From Lepturacanthus savala (taxonomy: Eukaryota > Chordata > Actinopteri > Scombriformes > Trichiuridae): a stretch of 64,000 nt of DNA. The notes under the pieces are model-generated. The model was not told the DNA's origin and searched no databases. It saw only the letters and a list, made by a program, of their open reading frames with translations. The first letter of the stretch is position 1; every line of letters begins with the position of its first letter. The DNA lies in contig CM060464.1 of assembly GCA_030544235.1 (NCBI GenBank), positions 25,376,152 to 25,440,151 on the forward strand, given 5' to 3'. The translations under genes and the position numbers were made by a program. Shown here in pieces: positions 1 to 10,445 of this stretch.

Positions 1-789
1 ATAGACAGACAGAAGATGTTGAGGCGGCTCCGATGTGTCGTTTCAGAAAAAAAAAATATTGCTGATGAGTTGTCAGGATGCTGCTGATACTCAACTGGAA
101 AAATTATTTCCTAAAGACTCAAATGTTTTTTGTCATTAAAGCTGCAGTAATCAATATTTGTATCATGTTAGCAGCGTGTCTCTGTGGACGGTTTTATTCT
201 GTCACCACTTTGGTCCAGATAGATATATGAACAACTATTGGAAGGATAAAATTTATGGATAGAGAAGAGGAAACTCTCTCACCACTGTGATGGTCTTCTA
301 ACTTTCATCAAGATTTGTAGTTATGCTGTGAAATATCGAGACATAACTTTTTTTTATCTCAATGTCCAAAAGATTTAATTATCTGAAATAAAAACTAGGC
401 TTTACAAACAAACAAACAAAACAAAACACAAAACAGCAACTAATTAAAACATTATTAGACATTTGCAAAACTAACTAAATTTATAGAGAAAAATGTAGGT
501 TTGTCCTAATACAGACTGATCATGATTAAGATGCATTTGGTCTAGAATGTTTTTGTAGATGGGTCTATATGCATACATTTTTCAAAATTGTATTTTGAAT
601 AGAATTGTTTAAAGATTTTATTAAACAATACTTTTTTTTAATTTTAGAATCTCATCAATGACAACAAAACATATTACAAAACAATGACAAATTAATAAAA
701 ACTAAACTGAAACTAATAAAGACTAAAGCAAAACTAAGCATTTTCAAAAACATTTTACTAGCAAACCTTACTTTAAAAACTAATTGATA
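1..789. other. AT-rich intergenic sequence
   Basis: No gene is visible. About 400-480 and 655-780 are A-rich and built from loose repeats of 'aaaactaa', a low-complexity pattern common in fish DNA. The first hAT element sits directly downstream and its target site lies in this A-rich tract. Confidence 0.6.
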
Positions 790-908
790 CTAAACGGTAG
801 GGGGTGTGACGAGATCTCGTGTGTTGAGATCTCGCGAGATGTGATTTGACGAGATTGCTCGTCGCGTTAAAATTCTGTCTCGCAAGATTTATCCAGCAAG
901 CAGCCAGA

Positions 909-1211
909 ATGAAGGAAAACACAGGTATTACTATTGACGACACCCCCGCCGCTTTTAAATTGTTTGTTTGGCAGCATTTTGGGTTCCCGGCAGAAATGAT
1001 AAATGGTAAGAGAGTGACTGATAAGACACGGACAATATGCAGACACTGTATGCAAACAATGCTGTACAGCACGGCGAATAGGAGCACAATGCAGAGACAT
1101 TTACAGCACTACCACAGCTCAGTACTCAAATCAACAACTGCGCCTGCTGACAGAGAAGAACTTTTTGTTTTGCACATATTGTTTGCACTTGAAAAAAGGA
1201 CAAATGTATAA
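909..1211 (+). CDS. BED-type zinc finger, N-terminal remnant of a hAT transposase
   Basis: The open frame from ATG 909 to the TAA at 1211 gives 100 residues; the frame is also open upstream from about 846 but without a better ATG. The start MKENTGITIDD leads into an aromatic 'FVWQHFGFP' segment, then a CRHC pair (C-x2-C), then RHLQHYH with two histidines. That order (aromatic, C-x2-C, H-x3/4-H) is the BED finger, a DNA-binding domain found at the N-terminus of many hAT transposases and in ZBED proteins derived from them. Everything after the finger, including the RNase H-like catalytic core and the C-terminal dimerisation region, is missing, and the last ~20 residues look like random read-through. 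In an intact element the product would bind the transposon ends in the nucleus. Whether this short frame is expressed cannot be told. No frameshift is seen in the finger. Confidence 0.75.
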   Translation: MKENTGITIDDTPAAFKLFVWQHFGFPAEMINGKRVTDKTRTICRHCMQTMLYSTANRSTMQRHLQHYHSSVLKSTTAPADREELFVLHILFALEKRTNV

Positions 1212-1298
1212 TTTTTTCTATATATTTTAACTTTTATAACATTTTATTTTAGTTTCAATTTGTAGAGGAAGAAGTTCATTAAAAGTTAACGCTTACAG

Positions 1299-1499
1299 GG
1301 GTGTCAAACTCCAGTCCTGGAGGGCCGGTGTGGGTGCAGGCTTTTGTTCAAACCAAGCAGTACCACACCTGATTCTACTAATGAAGGTCCTTAGCAAGGG
1401 CTGTAGTGGCTGATTAGTAGAAACAGGTGTGTAACTCCTTGGTTGGAACAAAAACCTGCACCCACACCGGCCCTCCAGGACTGGAGCTTGACAGATGTG
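1299..1499. mobile_element. hAT-like foldback MITE nested in the first hAT element
   Basis: This 201-bp palindromic element has long inverted arms. The left arm includes CTCCAGTCCTGGAGGGCCGG and runs on to tgggtgcagg; the right arm is its complement with a few changes. It is bounded by a perfect 8-bp duplication, gcttacag, at 1291-1298 and 1500-1507. The arms match a very common fish MITE ('aactccagtcctggagggcc'). It has no coding capacity. Because it lies inside the hAT element at 798-1670 and has its own duplication, it inserted later. Confidence 0.92.
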
Positions 1500-1678
1500 G
1501 CTTACAGAGTTATAAAATCCATGTGCAACTCAGTTAAATAAAAGTCTGTTGTCCAGGCATTCATATAATTTGTAATTTAGTTTTTTGTAAATCTTGTCTT
1601 GTCTCGATCTCGTGAACCCAATCTTGTGCCTCGTCTCGTCTCGTGAGCTGAGTGTCTCGTCACACCCCTACTAAACGG

Positions 1679-2985
1679 AAATTAAAAACAAAATATCAAA
1701 TATTACTTTGATAATAATATTACAGCCTGTCCTACTACTACTTCTAATAATAATAATAATTATTGTTATTATTATTATAAACTATACTTATACATGACTT
1801 TTCTGAGATGGAACAAGTCTTAAAACATTTCAGGATTCAAAATACCCAACATTAACAAGAAATAAAAACAATACAAAAACAGATAAGCTATGAAGCAGTG
1901 TTAATCAAAGGCTGAATTAAAAACTAAGCTAAGCGGCAAATCCAGTGAGTATGTTCCAAAAAAATATGAAAAGGTGCATCTCAAATTGCCATGCAAGCAG
2001 AACAAAATACAAACAATTCCCCTGATTATTCAGCTCACATCTTCAGAGTGCTTGCATCTGAATGAGATTCAGTTTTATTTAAACAATGTCGTTGATTCTG
2101 CATCCTCAGAGGAGACTTTTAATGATTTAAGCCTGATCGGCTCCAGTTCATAAATACAGTTAAGTAAAGCATTATCTCGGGTTAAAGGTTCAACTCCCAA
2201 ACTAAACACTAACAGTAGTAGAAGTTATGCTTGTTTAACAGCTTCCAACTCAGAGTTTAATTTGACAAACTGTGTTTGTTCTGCTCCTCCACAGGAGCTG
2301 CAGCAGTGTTTTCCTGCTCACAGCTGACTGTTTCCTGAAGCTGCCGAGGTCAGTTTGGAGGTTTACAGATGCCGAAACCCATCTGAAACCTCTGAAACCG
2401 AAAGTCCGCCCCTGAAACCTGAGCCCCGCCTCCACTCTGACCTCACTCTGGGGGTCGTAAAACGCTGCTGCATTTCCTCATTTCCTTTCCACACACCCAG
2501 GACGAGTCAACCGGTCACGTGACCCCATGGACTGCAGCTCTGTGGTGGTTCTTGTGGTGGGGTCCCAGTGCCCCCCCCCCACCCCCTCAATGTTAAACAT
2601 GTTCCTGGCTGTGGTTCCTCAGGGATTCCCCAACTTCTCTGAGAGTTTTCCATTTGCAAGAACCTTGACAGCAGCTTGAGTTTTTCTTTTTCTTTTTTCA
2701 AAAGGAAAAACATCCCAGAAAGAGGAACTTTTTCTTTTTGTGTTGTGGAAATGTTGTTCTCGGGGGTCTCGGAGGGGTAATCTGGATTTAATGTACAGCC
2801 AGCAGCAGTCGTCAGCGATGAACTACAGGAAACCCTGCAGAGAGGATCGACAGCCAGAGTCCACACAGCTTTTCACTTAGAGGGAAAAATCATCTGTTTC
2901 TCTAGTCTTAGTTCCTTTTGTCAGTTAGTTTTGGATTGAGGGACAAAGAAACCCTGAATACTTACTGAGCAATTCTGGGAAACTC
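1679..2985. other. Intergenic sequence, no gene seen
   Basis: AT-rich, with a small (AAT)n/(ATT)n tract around 1745-1785. From about 2240 to 2480 it becomes GC-richer with short local repeats of 'ctgaaacc'. A C-run lies at about 2570-2585. No splice-bounded frame with protein-like composition is visible. Confidence 0.5.
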
Positions 2986-3515
2986 CTTAAGGGCCCCTGG
3001 AACCAACCCAGGGGCCCCTACACCCTCTCAAAGACCACTAAAACATCCTCAGTGACCCTCAAATTCCTCTTAGGCACCCCTAGAACCTTGCCAAGATCCC
3101 TAAAACTTTTACTGGGATATCTGGAACCCTTCCAAGGTTCTCTAGAACCCACTTAAGGACTCCCAGAAGCCTCTCAGTGACACTTAAAACCTCCTCAAGA
3201 TTCCCAAGAAAACCTACACATTCCTACATGATCTCTGAAATGCTAAAACAGTGTCAAGTCATTCTATCCTTGTTAAGAACCCCTAAATCTCTTCAACAAT
3301 CTCTTAGAAACCTTTTTAGGTCCCATAAAAGATATTTTAATCTTCCCAGGGGCCCCGAAAACACCCTCAAGGTTTCCTAGAATTACTTCCAGGATTCTTG
3401 GAACCCTGGTATGGACCTCTAGAATGCCTTTCAATGACTTCTACAACCTCCTACCACCTTCCGAAAGACCCATGGAACCCCCTCAATGACCCCTAAAATC
3501 TTAAATTTCTCAAAG
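2985..3515. repeat. Degenerate ~25-bp minisatellite, copy 1
   Basis: Imperfect tandem repeats of a word like 'accctcaaggacccctagaa' occur with strong drift: aaccttgccaagatccctaa, agaacccacttaaggactcc, tggaaccccctcaatgaccc and so on. Unit spacing is roughly 22-30 bp. The stretch 3205-3510 aligns with 4405-4675, so the two arrays derive from one ancestral block. The open frame inside it is a by-product of the repeat. Confidence 0.7.
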
Positions 3516-4390
3516 AAACTCACAAAGTTTTAGCCTGGTTCCTTCCTCCAATGTAATTTTCATTTTTCTTCAGTACTTCATCTGGGTCTTTGCTATATTT
3601 GTGGGTTCTTTTTGGACTAATCCAATCAATGAACAGATACAATGACATTGAGGTCTTGTGCTGAGCAGTAGTTGGTCTACAGTTGTAGTTTAGTAATGGC
3701 TGCAGAGAAAAATGTGAGTAAAGTAGGCCTGTAATGATACATGATGACCACTAATCAGAGCCTCAACTGTGTGCCGTGGTGTAACAAGGCAGAATCATTA
3801 CACAAACTCCCAGTTATCGTTTAGTCCAGACCCAGTAACATGATGTGATATCAAGCGGATACTCACGCACAGAAACAGCAACATGTCATAGTTGAAGTCA
3901 CCATCCATTTCTGTTACCAAGGAAACATGACGCTCACGGTGAACCCTGCACCATTCAGAGTAAGTGTTAACGTGAACCACAGAGCTTGGAAAAAAAAAGA
4001 AAAACAAAAGGGATCATTTTCACATCCTATACATGTTACATGACATGCAGTTGGAGGATGCTTGTATTGTATTGTGGGGTGCATTTATCCATCGGTAGAA
4101 AATCAGGATACAAACCAAATTGTGAGTTGGTGTATCATTAGAGCCCTAGAACAAAGCCATTTGGTCCATTGCAGAATATTAGATGTTGCTGTACATCAAG
4201 ATATTAAAACTGGAGCAAAACATCTTTGTTTTTGTCTTTGTCTTTTTTTTTCCGGCTAGTTCCGGCACATTCCAGCTCATGACAAATGTCAATATTAAAC
4301 TTCAGTGATTGGTTATGGCAAATCCAATACGTTTAAACTTTAACTCACTTGAAAGTGGCCACACTATACAAATGTATAAGAGTCTGGTAG
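3516..4390. other. Spacer between the two related minisatellite blocks
   Basis: Ordinary AT-rich sequence with no gene seen, lying between the two diverged copies of the 25-bp minisatellite. Short T-runs occur near 4240. Confidence 0.45.
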
Positions 4391-4394
4391 GACC

Positions 4395-4680
4395 AGGCCA
4401 ACAAAGTCCTACATGATATCTGAAACCATAAAGCCCTGACAAGTCATCCTAGAACTTTCTTAAAAATCCCTCAAAAAACTCTTAGAAACATTTTAAGGTC
4501 CTGTAAGAGGTCTTGTAATCCTCCCAGGGGCCATTAGAACATCTTCAAGGATTCCTACAAGTATTTCAAGGACCCTCGTAGGAATCCCTAGAAGCCTTTC
4601 AATGACTCAAATGACTGAAAGACCGCTGAAAGTGACACCCAGAACCCTCTCATTGACCCCTGGAATCTTTTCAGGAGTAA
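4395..4680. repeat. Degenerate ~25-bp minisatellite, copy 2
   Basis: It shares an extended order of words with 3205-3510: 'cctacatgat.tctgaaa', 'gtcatcctagaa', 'ctcttagaaac.tttt', 'aatc.tcccaggggcc', 'gcctttcaatgact' and 'cattgacccctggaatc'. The collinearity shows duplication of one array rather than independent origin. Confidence 0.7.
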
Positions 4681-4879
4681 ATGACATTAGATTCTTGCTG
4701 TAATGGAGCTCCATCAACATTAGCGCTGTGTTCTGTCCATAGAGCCATAGAGTGAGTGTATATGATACTATTATTAGTTTGAAGTTGGACACAGAGTGGA
4801 GGCTGTCTGGTTCTCTATGTCAGAAAATGTAAATGTTACTGTAAATGTTTGTCTTGTATGAGGTTGGATATTGAAAATA

Positions 4880-5335
4880 TTAGCTCAGTTATTATTATCA
4901 GGCAGAGAAAACACTCCGCAGGGCCTTCGGGGAATCTCTGCCTCGGACACCGAAAACAAATCAGACTGAAACATGATTTATCCACTCAGACGTTGTATTT
5001 TTAGAAAACAGAAACTTCTCAGACAGTGAAACAAAAGAAGCAATCAGCTCTGGAGGGGGAAGCTTTTCTTTTCCTTTTCCCTCAGACAGGGAGGAATCCT
5101 CCGGGGACCGAACACCTCCGGGGGCCTTAAATTAAGGTTCGACAACGCCGACATCTAATATGGAAATGAACACGGCTGTTTTTGCTGTAGAGTGTCATTT
5201 TTTCCCTCCCCTCTCGTTGTCTTTAAAGTGAGCCGAACACTTTGTTTTCTTTTGATGTTATTGTGTTCTTCATTTCTTCATCGCCTCAGACGATGGTACA
5301 TATTTGCGTGGCTCCCCGGTGACAGTCGATATTAA
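4880..5335. promoter_or_regulatory. Candidate conserved regulatory island
   Basis: A GC/CpG-richer, repeat-poor block after AT-rich flanks, with words such as cctccggggaccgaac, ccttaaattaagg and ggttcgacaacgccgac. No open frame has protein-like character. Called only by composition; conservation is untested. Confidence 0.3.
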
Positions 5336-7140
5336 AGCAACAGCGCGAACATGATGATGAAACACAGGCAGGAAAACGACAACACGCTCACTGAAAACCT
5401 GTTAACCTCCATCAGCTGCTCAATATTTCCTCACGTTTTTTTTTGTTTTTTTTCTCTTTTCATTTCGGCTTCATGTGTTTCCACTTCAGCGAGAGCTGCT
5501 TTTCCTCTCCAGGCGAGTGCAGACAAAAGAGGGCATTAAAGGTTTTTACTAATTACGTTTCCAAAACCAAATTAAACCGTCGAGCAGGTTCATGTGAGAA
5601 GAACAAGTGTTGATTACCATTAAATCCAAATGGGTTTTTAATGATTTACATACTTAACTATTATATATTTTAGATCAGAAACATTTAATGTTCCTAACAA
5701 AGAGCCCAATTTACAGCAATTCAAAGGTATGAATATTTCATTTAAGGGTCAATTTACTAAGTTAAAGGAACCTCAGCAATAATTTTATTTTGTTGTTCAT
5801 TAAGCTATTTTTCCCTCATTCCTCCTATTTTTTCAGATGTCAGATGATTTTTTTTTACAACAAATATGCACATAGTTTTTTTTTTTATTCTACCTTTGGT
5901 GTCTGCATGCATGCACATGTACACATGCATGGCCAAGCTGATTTATTTCATGCCTGAAGTATAAATAGAGTTTTAAAGTGTATGGGAATGATTAATAAAA
6001 TGGTCATTCTTAAATGATTCTTAATTACTTTTTCTGACCACTGGACAGTTTCTTTTGTGCAGGAGAATTGCATCTGTTTCCTTTCATGAATTCAAGAGTT
6101 TGACTATTGATTGATTATCAATCAGCATGTTTGGGGAATGAAGCTGCATGGTCACAAAATGATTATTATATGGGAAGGATATAAGAGATTTCATAAATCT
6201 TTTTTTTTTTTTCTTTAAGGCTTGTAAGGCCTCGAAAATAGATCTAAATTATAAATGGGCAAACAAATACTAATCAGCAAGTATTGATAATGAATATTTC
6301 ATTTAAGTCCAGCAAAAGCTTTTTGCCCCATGTGAGGCCTTTCTGTTCTGTCATTTTAAAGATAAATCTGAATATTTTTGTGTTTTTAGACAGTTTTCAT
6401 AATTTTCTCATATATTAGAATCTGGCCAATGAAAAAAAGGAAAGTAATCATTAGTTTCTGTCTTACTCTACATATTATTCCAATGAAACATTGAAAACGA
6501 GTTCAGGTCTGTGATCCATACACACACGGCTCTGTGTGACCGGGTTATGAGTGAGAGAGGTAGGGAGCTCAGATTTATGTTTCAGTCTTAGCAGAAGTTA
6601 GTGTGTGTCTCGCAGCTTTTACATGTTTGTCGCTCTCGGAGTCTAAACTGTAACAGCTGAGGTTTTTGTGTTTTCATATTTCACTGCCATCTCTCAGAAA
6701 TCACATCCAGATGTTGTCATCGGCTCCCCGTCCTGCTTCCTGTGTCCAGTTCCCACCAAGCGCTGGAACGTGACACTTTCCCCTGGAAAATATAATAAAA
6801 CAGAAAAAGCAATGTGCAGCTATTTCCTTTCATAAATTCTGCGGCGCTCCGTGTCTTACTGTAGCTCTCAGAGAACATATACAGTAGAGTTTTAATGGAA
6901 GAAGCGTTAAGGTGAGCCGCAGTAAATCTACGTCGACAGCGACCGGCGGGCTTTCATCGTCTACCTGACCTGCTGTGGATTTATGCTGCAACATGCTGCT
7001 CATGCATGTAATAACTTCTCCCATGCTTTCAGCAGAAGGATGAAGTTTCAGTGTCTACGTGTGAGCATCCCACTGTCCGACCGTCAGTCCACCAATAGAC
7101 ACTTCACCTGTCCACACCCCAGCCAGACGCATCAAATTGC
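5336..7140. other. Intergenic sequence, no gene seen
   Basis: Mostly AT-rich with several T-runs (5436-5460, 5875-5886, 6200-6212). A perfect 7-bp stem, TGATTGA-tta-TCAATCA, lies at 6108-6124. 6590-7130 is somewhat GC-richer and could hold a weak regulatory island, but nothing specific supports it. Confidence 0.45.
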
Positions 7141-7165
7141 AGGATTTAAAAAGAAGAAAAAAAAA

Positions 7166-7168
<3 letters not shown>

Positions 7169-7222
<54 letters not shown>
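7169..7222. repeat. (AT)n microsatellite with short (AC)n end
   Basis: About 46 bp of pure AT alternation followed by acacacaca. Confidence 0.97.
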
Positions 7223-7223
<1 letters not shown>

Positions 7224-9285
7224 TTTTAAGATTAATGCTCATGTTGATGTTGCTTCATATTCAATGAATCTTTTGTCTCTGTGGGAAAATCTCTTGTTAA
7301 TCTTTATTCTGTTTTTATAGCTTTCATAATCGCATTAGTAATAGAAATAAAACAGTGTTTTTCCTTTTTAAGAAAAAAACTTGGCCTTGTATTTATTGCC
7401 TTATTTGACAGGCGTGTGTAGAGAGATGGAAACATGTAGAGAGCAGTAATGATTCTCTGTCCATCTGTCCATCGATAAGTAGACAGCTCACCTGTCGACA
7501 GGTGAGGAGCTCCATTCTTTAGGATTTATCTTCATGAAGCAAAGAAGAAGACTTTAAATCAGTTAAAAATCAGTTTGCTACTCTCACTGTGAGAAAATGT
7601 TTCTAGATTAAAGAATAGTTTTGCTTTAAGTGATTCTTCCATTCGTTTGAAGTTAGATGTCAGCGTATTTGCTCAAAAAGAGATTCATTGCTTTACTGCT
7701 GTAATGTCTTCAGACTCGCAATGGGCACTTTAAAGTATTAAAGTCACACTCTAAAGTCACACTCCACTTTTTTTTCTTTCATGTTCCTTCAGTTGGATGT
7801 TGAAAGTGGAAAGTTTCTCTGTGATCACTGAAAATGTGATTGTAATAGGCGGGCCTACGGTGAGATCTATGACATCACTTCCCCATCATCATTCAACTCA
7901 CATGAACGTGAAACTTAAGTGCGATGCTGAAACTTGATGCTTCCAGAGCACAGACACTGAGATTTCACACCTGGTGTCCAAAAGTTCAACTTCTGAAATG
8001 AAGAATGCTTCCATATTCATAGATTATGGATTTTTTTAATGAGGAAGGAGGTATTTCTCCACTTTTCTGTGTGTGGAAAAATGATATCAGAAACAGAGAT
8101 ATTATTATTCAAAGTTTACTATTTTAGACACATCTTAAAACATGCCTGGAGGATTTTAAAATATGTAACCAGATATCGTCCTTATTCCACACATTTCTTC
8201 CACGTCAAAACCTGGCCTACATTACCCACGATGCACCTAGTAGGTTATGATTATTATTATTATGCTAGTAGATGCAAATGTAGCCTGGAGCTGCTAGCCT
8301 GCAGCAGTCTGCTAACCCCACTTCTTGTTACATTTTGACAAAAATACATTAAAATATAATGTTTGGGGCAATTATGACCTCACAAATTTAAATTTAAGGC
8401 TATTTAATAATTTGTAAGGCTTGTTTATAAATTATATTTTAGACATTTTAAAGAGTTTTTAAGGACTTACATTGCTAAAGTTACTGATTCATTTTATAAA
8501 CTATGTCATGTGAATATTTTAAGCAGCATGTTGTACTTTTATTGGTGTTATTTGGCAGCATTTTTCATCATATTATTCAACCTTTTTTGTAAGATGTTTT
8601 ATTCACCCTGTCAGGAGCTCAAACCTTCAGCAGCCACACTCTATTAGCAACATGCTAATTCTGTTGTTTCAGTGGAGGGAGTTTAATCCAGTTACAGTGC
8701 TAACTCCATGCCAGCCGTGTGACAAACCTTTCCTGTTCCTCTCTGTTCAAACACAACTCAGGAAGTGACATCACGGGCTCGCTGGATTAAAGGCCTGAGC
8801 CGAGCGCTTCAACTCAACAAGCTAATTGTGTCTCTGGTGGCGTGTGGTTTCCAACGCCTCCACCGGGAAGAAACCACACTCTCAGAATTGTGTGAGTGTG
8901 TAACTGCAGCTTTTAGGCATCTGCCAAATACTGGAAAATTGTTTTAAATTTCCCACAACTAGAGGTCATCATGGGTCCAAACCAAACAGATCCGAGAGGG
9001 CCCGAGAATGGTGAGACCTGATCCAGAAGAGGCAGGAAACAAGAACCAGCAAATATATTTCAGCTTGGAACTCTCTAAACTGCTGTTTCTGTGCTGCATA
9101 AGGATAGTTCAGTCAGTGCTTCATGTATCTGCAGATATTCATAGTGGTAACTTCAGTTCATGTGAAAGATCATTAATCAGACATGAAAAACCCAAAGTTC
9201 ATTTTTAAACATATACTAAAAGTGTTTTTACTCTAACCATTCAAAAAGATTCAGTCTGAAAACCCATTGAATCATCTGGAGCCTG
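7223..9285. other. Intergenic sequence, no gene seen
   Basis: AT-rich single-copy-looking sequence. Short frames at 8039-8338 and 8765-9208 have no recognisable domain or exon-like borders and I do not regard them as genes. Confidence 0.45.
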
Positions 9286-9290
9286 TCTAT

Positions 9291-9512
9291 TTGATTGACA
9301 GCTGGAGAGGGCGTGTCTTTCTGTGTCTGTGTTTGACTGACAGTGAAGGTGTGTCTGTGTCTGTGTTTGATTGACAGCAACTGGGTGGTGTGTCGGTTTC
9401 TGTGTCTGCTTTTGATTGACAGCTGGGGGGTGTGTCTGTGGCTGTTTGATTGACAGCAGTGGGGCCATGTCTGTGTTCTGTGTTTGATTGACAGCTGGGG
9501 GGCATGTCAATA
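9291..9512 (+). repeat. Minisatellite of six 34-45-bp units, each with a PBX/MEIS-like decamer
   Basis: Each unit begins TTGATTGACAGC and continues with a G-run and TGTGTCTGTGTCTG. Units start at 9291, 9333, 9367, 9412, 9446 and 9484, so the period varies between 34 and 45 bp. Five carry exact TGATTGACAG and one (9334) has TGACTGACAG. That decamer is the published consensus for PBX-MEIS/PREP heterodimers. A lone, closely similar unit lies at 20954-20992. The long frames on the reverse strand here are artefacts of the tandem repeat. Confidence 0.9.
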
Positions 9513-9805
9513 TGACCATTACAGCTATGTTTATATGTTTATATTAGTGCTGTCAAAAATATTAACGAGTTAACTCAAAACAATTTTAATGACAATTTTA
9601 AGATTAACGTTCTTTGTGACCTGTGATACATTTTTTTCATAAACTGCTGTGGCCACATTAGAAAAACTACAGGATCTGGCTGTAAACCGGAAGCAAAACA
9701 ATTAGCGGGCCCCACAGTGCCATTGTTTAGATGTGGAGCGGATGTGGAACTAACAAACGTATGAATGAACACATGAAGCATTGCACAGTGAGATGACCTG
9801 CACAC

Positions 9806-9940
9806 AAGTACTTAGCAACATGTGCTACATCAGTACTGTCTGAAAGATTGTTTTCACTGTCTGGACATGTTCTTCAGAAAAAACGAGCTTCCCTGCTATC
9901 TGAAAATGTCAACAGGTTTGTCTGTTATAGTAGTAGTAGT
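9806..9940 (+). pseudogene. hAT transposase C-terminal dimerisation segment, remnant
   Basis: Frame starting AAG TAC TTA at 9806 reads KYLATCATSVLSERLFSLSG, then HVLQKKRASLLSENVNRFVC. This is the hAT dimerisation signature: 'ER.FS..G' followed by 'KR..L..ENV..LV'. In intact hAT transposases it forms the C-terminal part of the catalytic fold and mediates oligomerisation. Here it is the only well-preserved coding piece of an 893-bp element; the catalytic core is absent. The frame runs on without meaning to about 10039. About 60 bp upstream, 9735-9785 can be read as a decayed CGTNKRMNEHMKHC, which resembles the end of a BED finger, suggesting that both transposase ends were joined by an internal deletion. 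That second reading is weak. Confidence 0.8.
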
Positions 9941-10260
9941 GGTATAGTAGTAGTAATGGGCTCAAAGGAAATAAGTAGGCTATTAGCTTGGCTCAACTGT
10001 TCAACAGGTTCAATTTCATCTTTTCATAGGCTGGGTTGATAAGCCTCTGATAAAGAAGAGCAGTACAGCCTGACTGCTAGTATGTTCAAAGAAACTTAAG
10101 AAAAGGAAAGTGTAAACCATGGTTTACTGTAACTGCACTATAGGCTGAGTCCTAGTTTACAATGATATGCACTTTTATTTAGATTCACCTTGTTTTAGGA
10201 GCTGCTTTTGTGACTAAGTATGTTCATTGACAGTGTTACTACAGATGTGAATGTGGTTTG

Positions 10261-10262
<2 letters not shown>

Positions 10263-10317
<55 letters not shown>
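10263..10317. repeat. (AT)n microsatellite inside the hAT element
   Basis: 55 bp of pure AT alternation near the right end of the element at 9545-10437. Confidence 0.97.
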
Positions 10318-10319
<2 letters not shown>

Positions 10320-10445
10320 AAGCAAAGCAAGCCTATCCACTTTACTTTGACACGATTAATATGCGATTCATTGTGAATTAACTATGACATTCATGAGATT
10401 AATCGCAATTAAATATTTTAATTGATTGACAGCACTAGTTTATAT

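Larger units (their letters stand above)
798..1670 (+). mobile_element. hAT DNA transposon, internally deleted, encoding a BED finger
   Basis: The element has terminal inverted repeats: it starts TAGGGGGTGTGACGAGA, and the reverse complement of its end reads TAGGGGTGTGACGAGA, one G shorter. It is flanked by a perfect 8-bp duplication, ctaaacgg, at 790-797 and 1671-1678, the hallmark of hAT transposition. Both subterminal regions carry many TCTCGT/ACGAGA words, as expected for transposase-binding repeats. The 873 bp include a second element at 1299-1499 plus its 8-bp duplication, so the original copy was about 664 bp. That is far too short for a full transposase, which is normally 600-700 residues. 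It keeps an N-terminal BED finger frame and has lost the catalytic and dimerisation parts, so it is non-autonomous. Confidence 0.93.
9545..10437 (+). mobile_element. hAT DNA transposon, internally deleted (893 bp)
   Basis: Terminal inverted repeats: the element starts TAGTGCTGTCAA and ends TTGACAGCACTA. Flanked by a perfect 8-bp duplication, gtttatat, at 9537-9544 and 10438-10445. The left end has ATTAACG/GTTAAC words and the right end GATTAAT/ATTAATCGCAATTAAA, matching the 'tagtgctgtcaatcgatta' family widespread in vertebrates. It contains a hAT C-terminal coding remnant and an AT microsatellite. Most of the transposase is gone, so it is non-autonomous. Confidence 0.93.

Noticed and set aside
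9241..9519. Repetitive 'CQSN' protein on the - strand
   Set aside because: It is the translation of the TGATTGACAG minisatellite.
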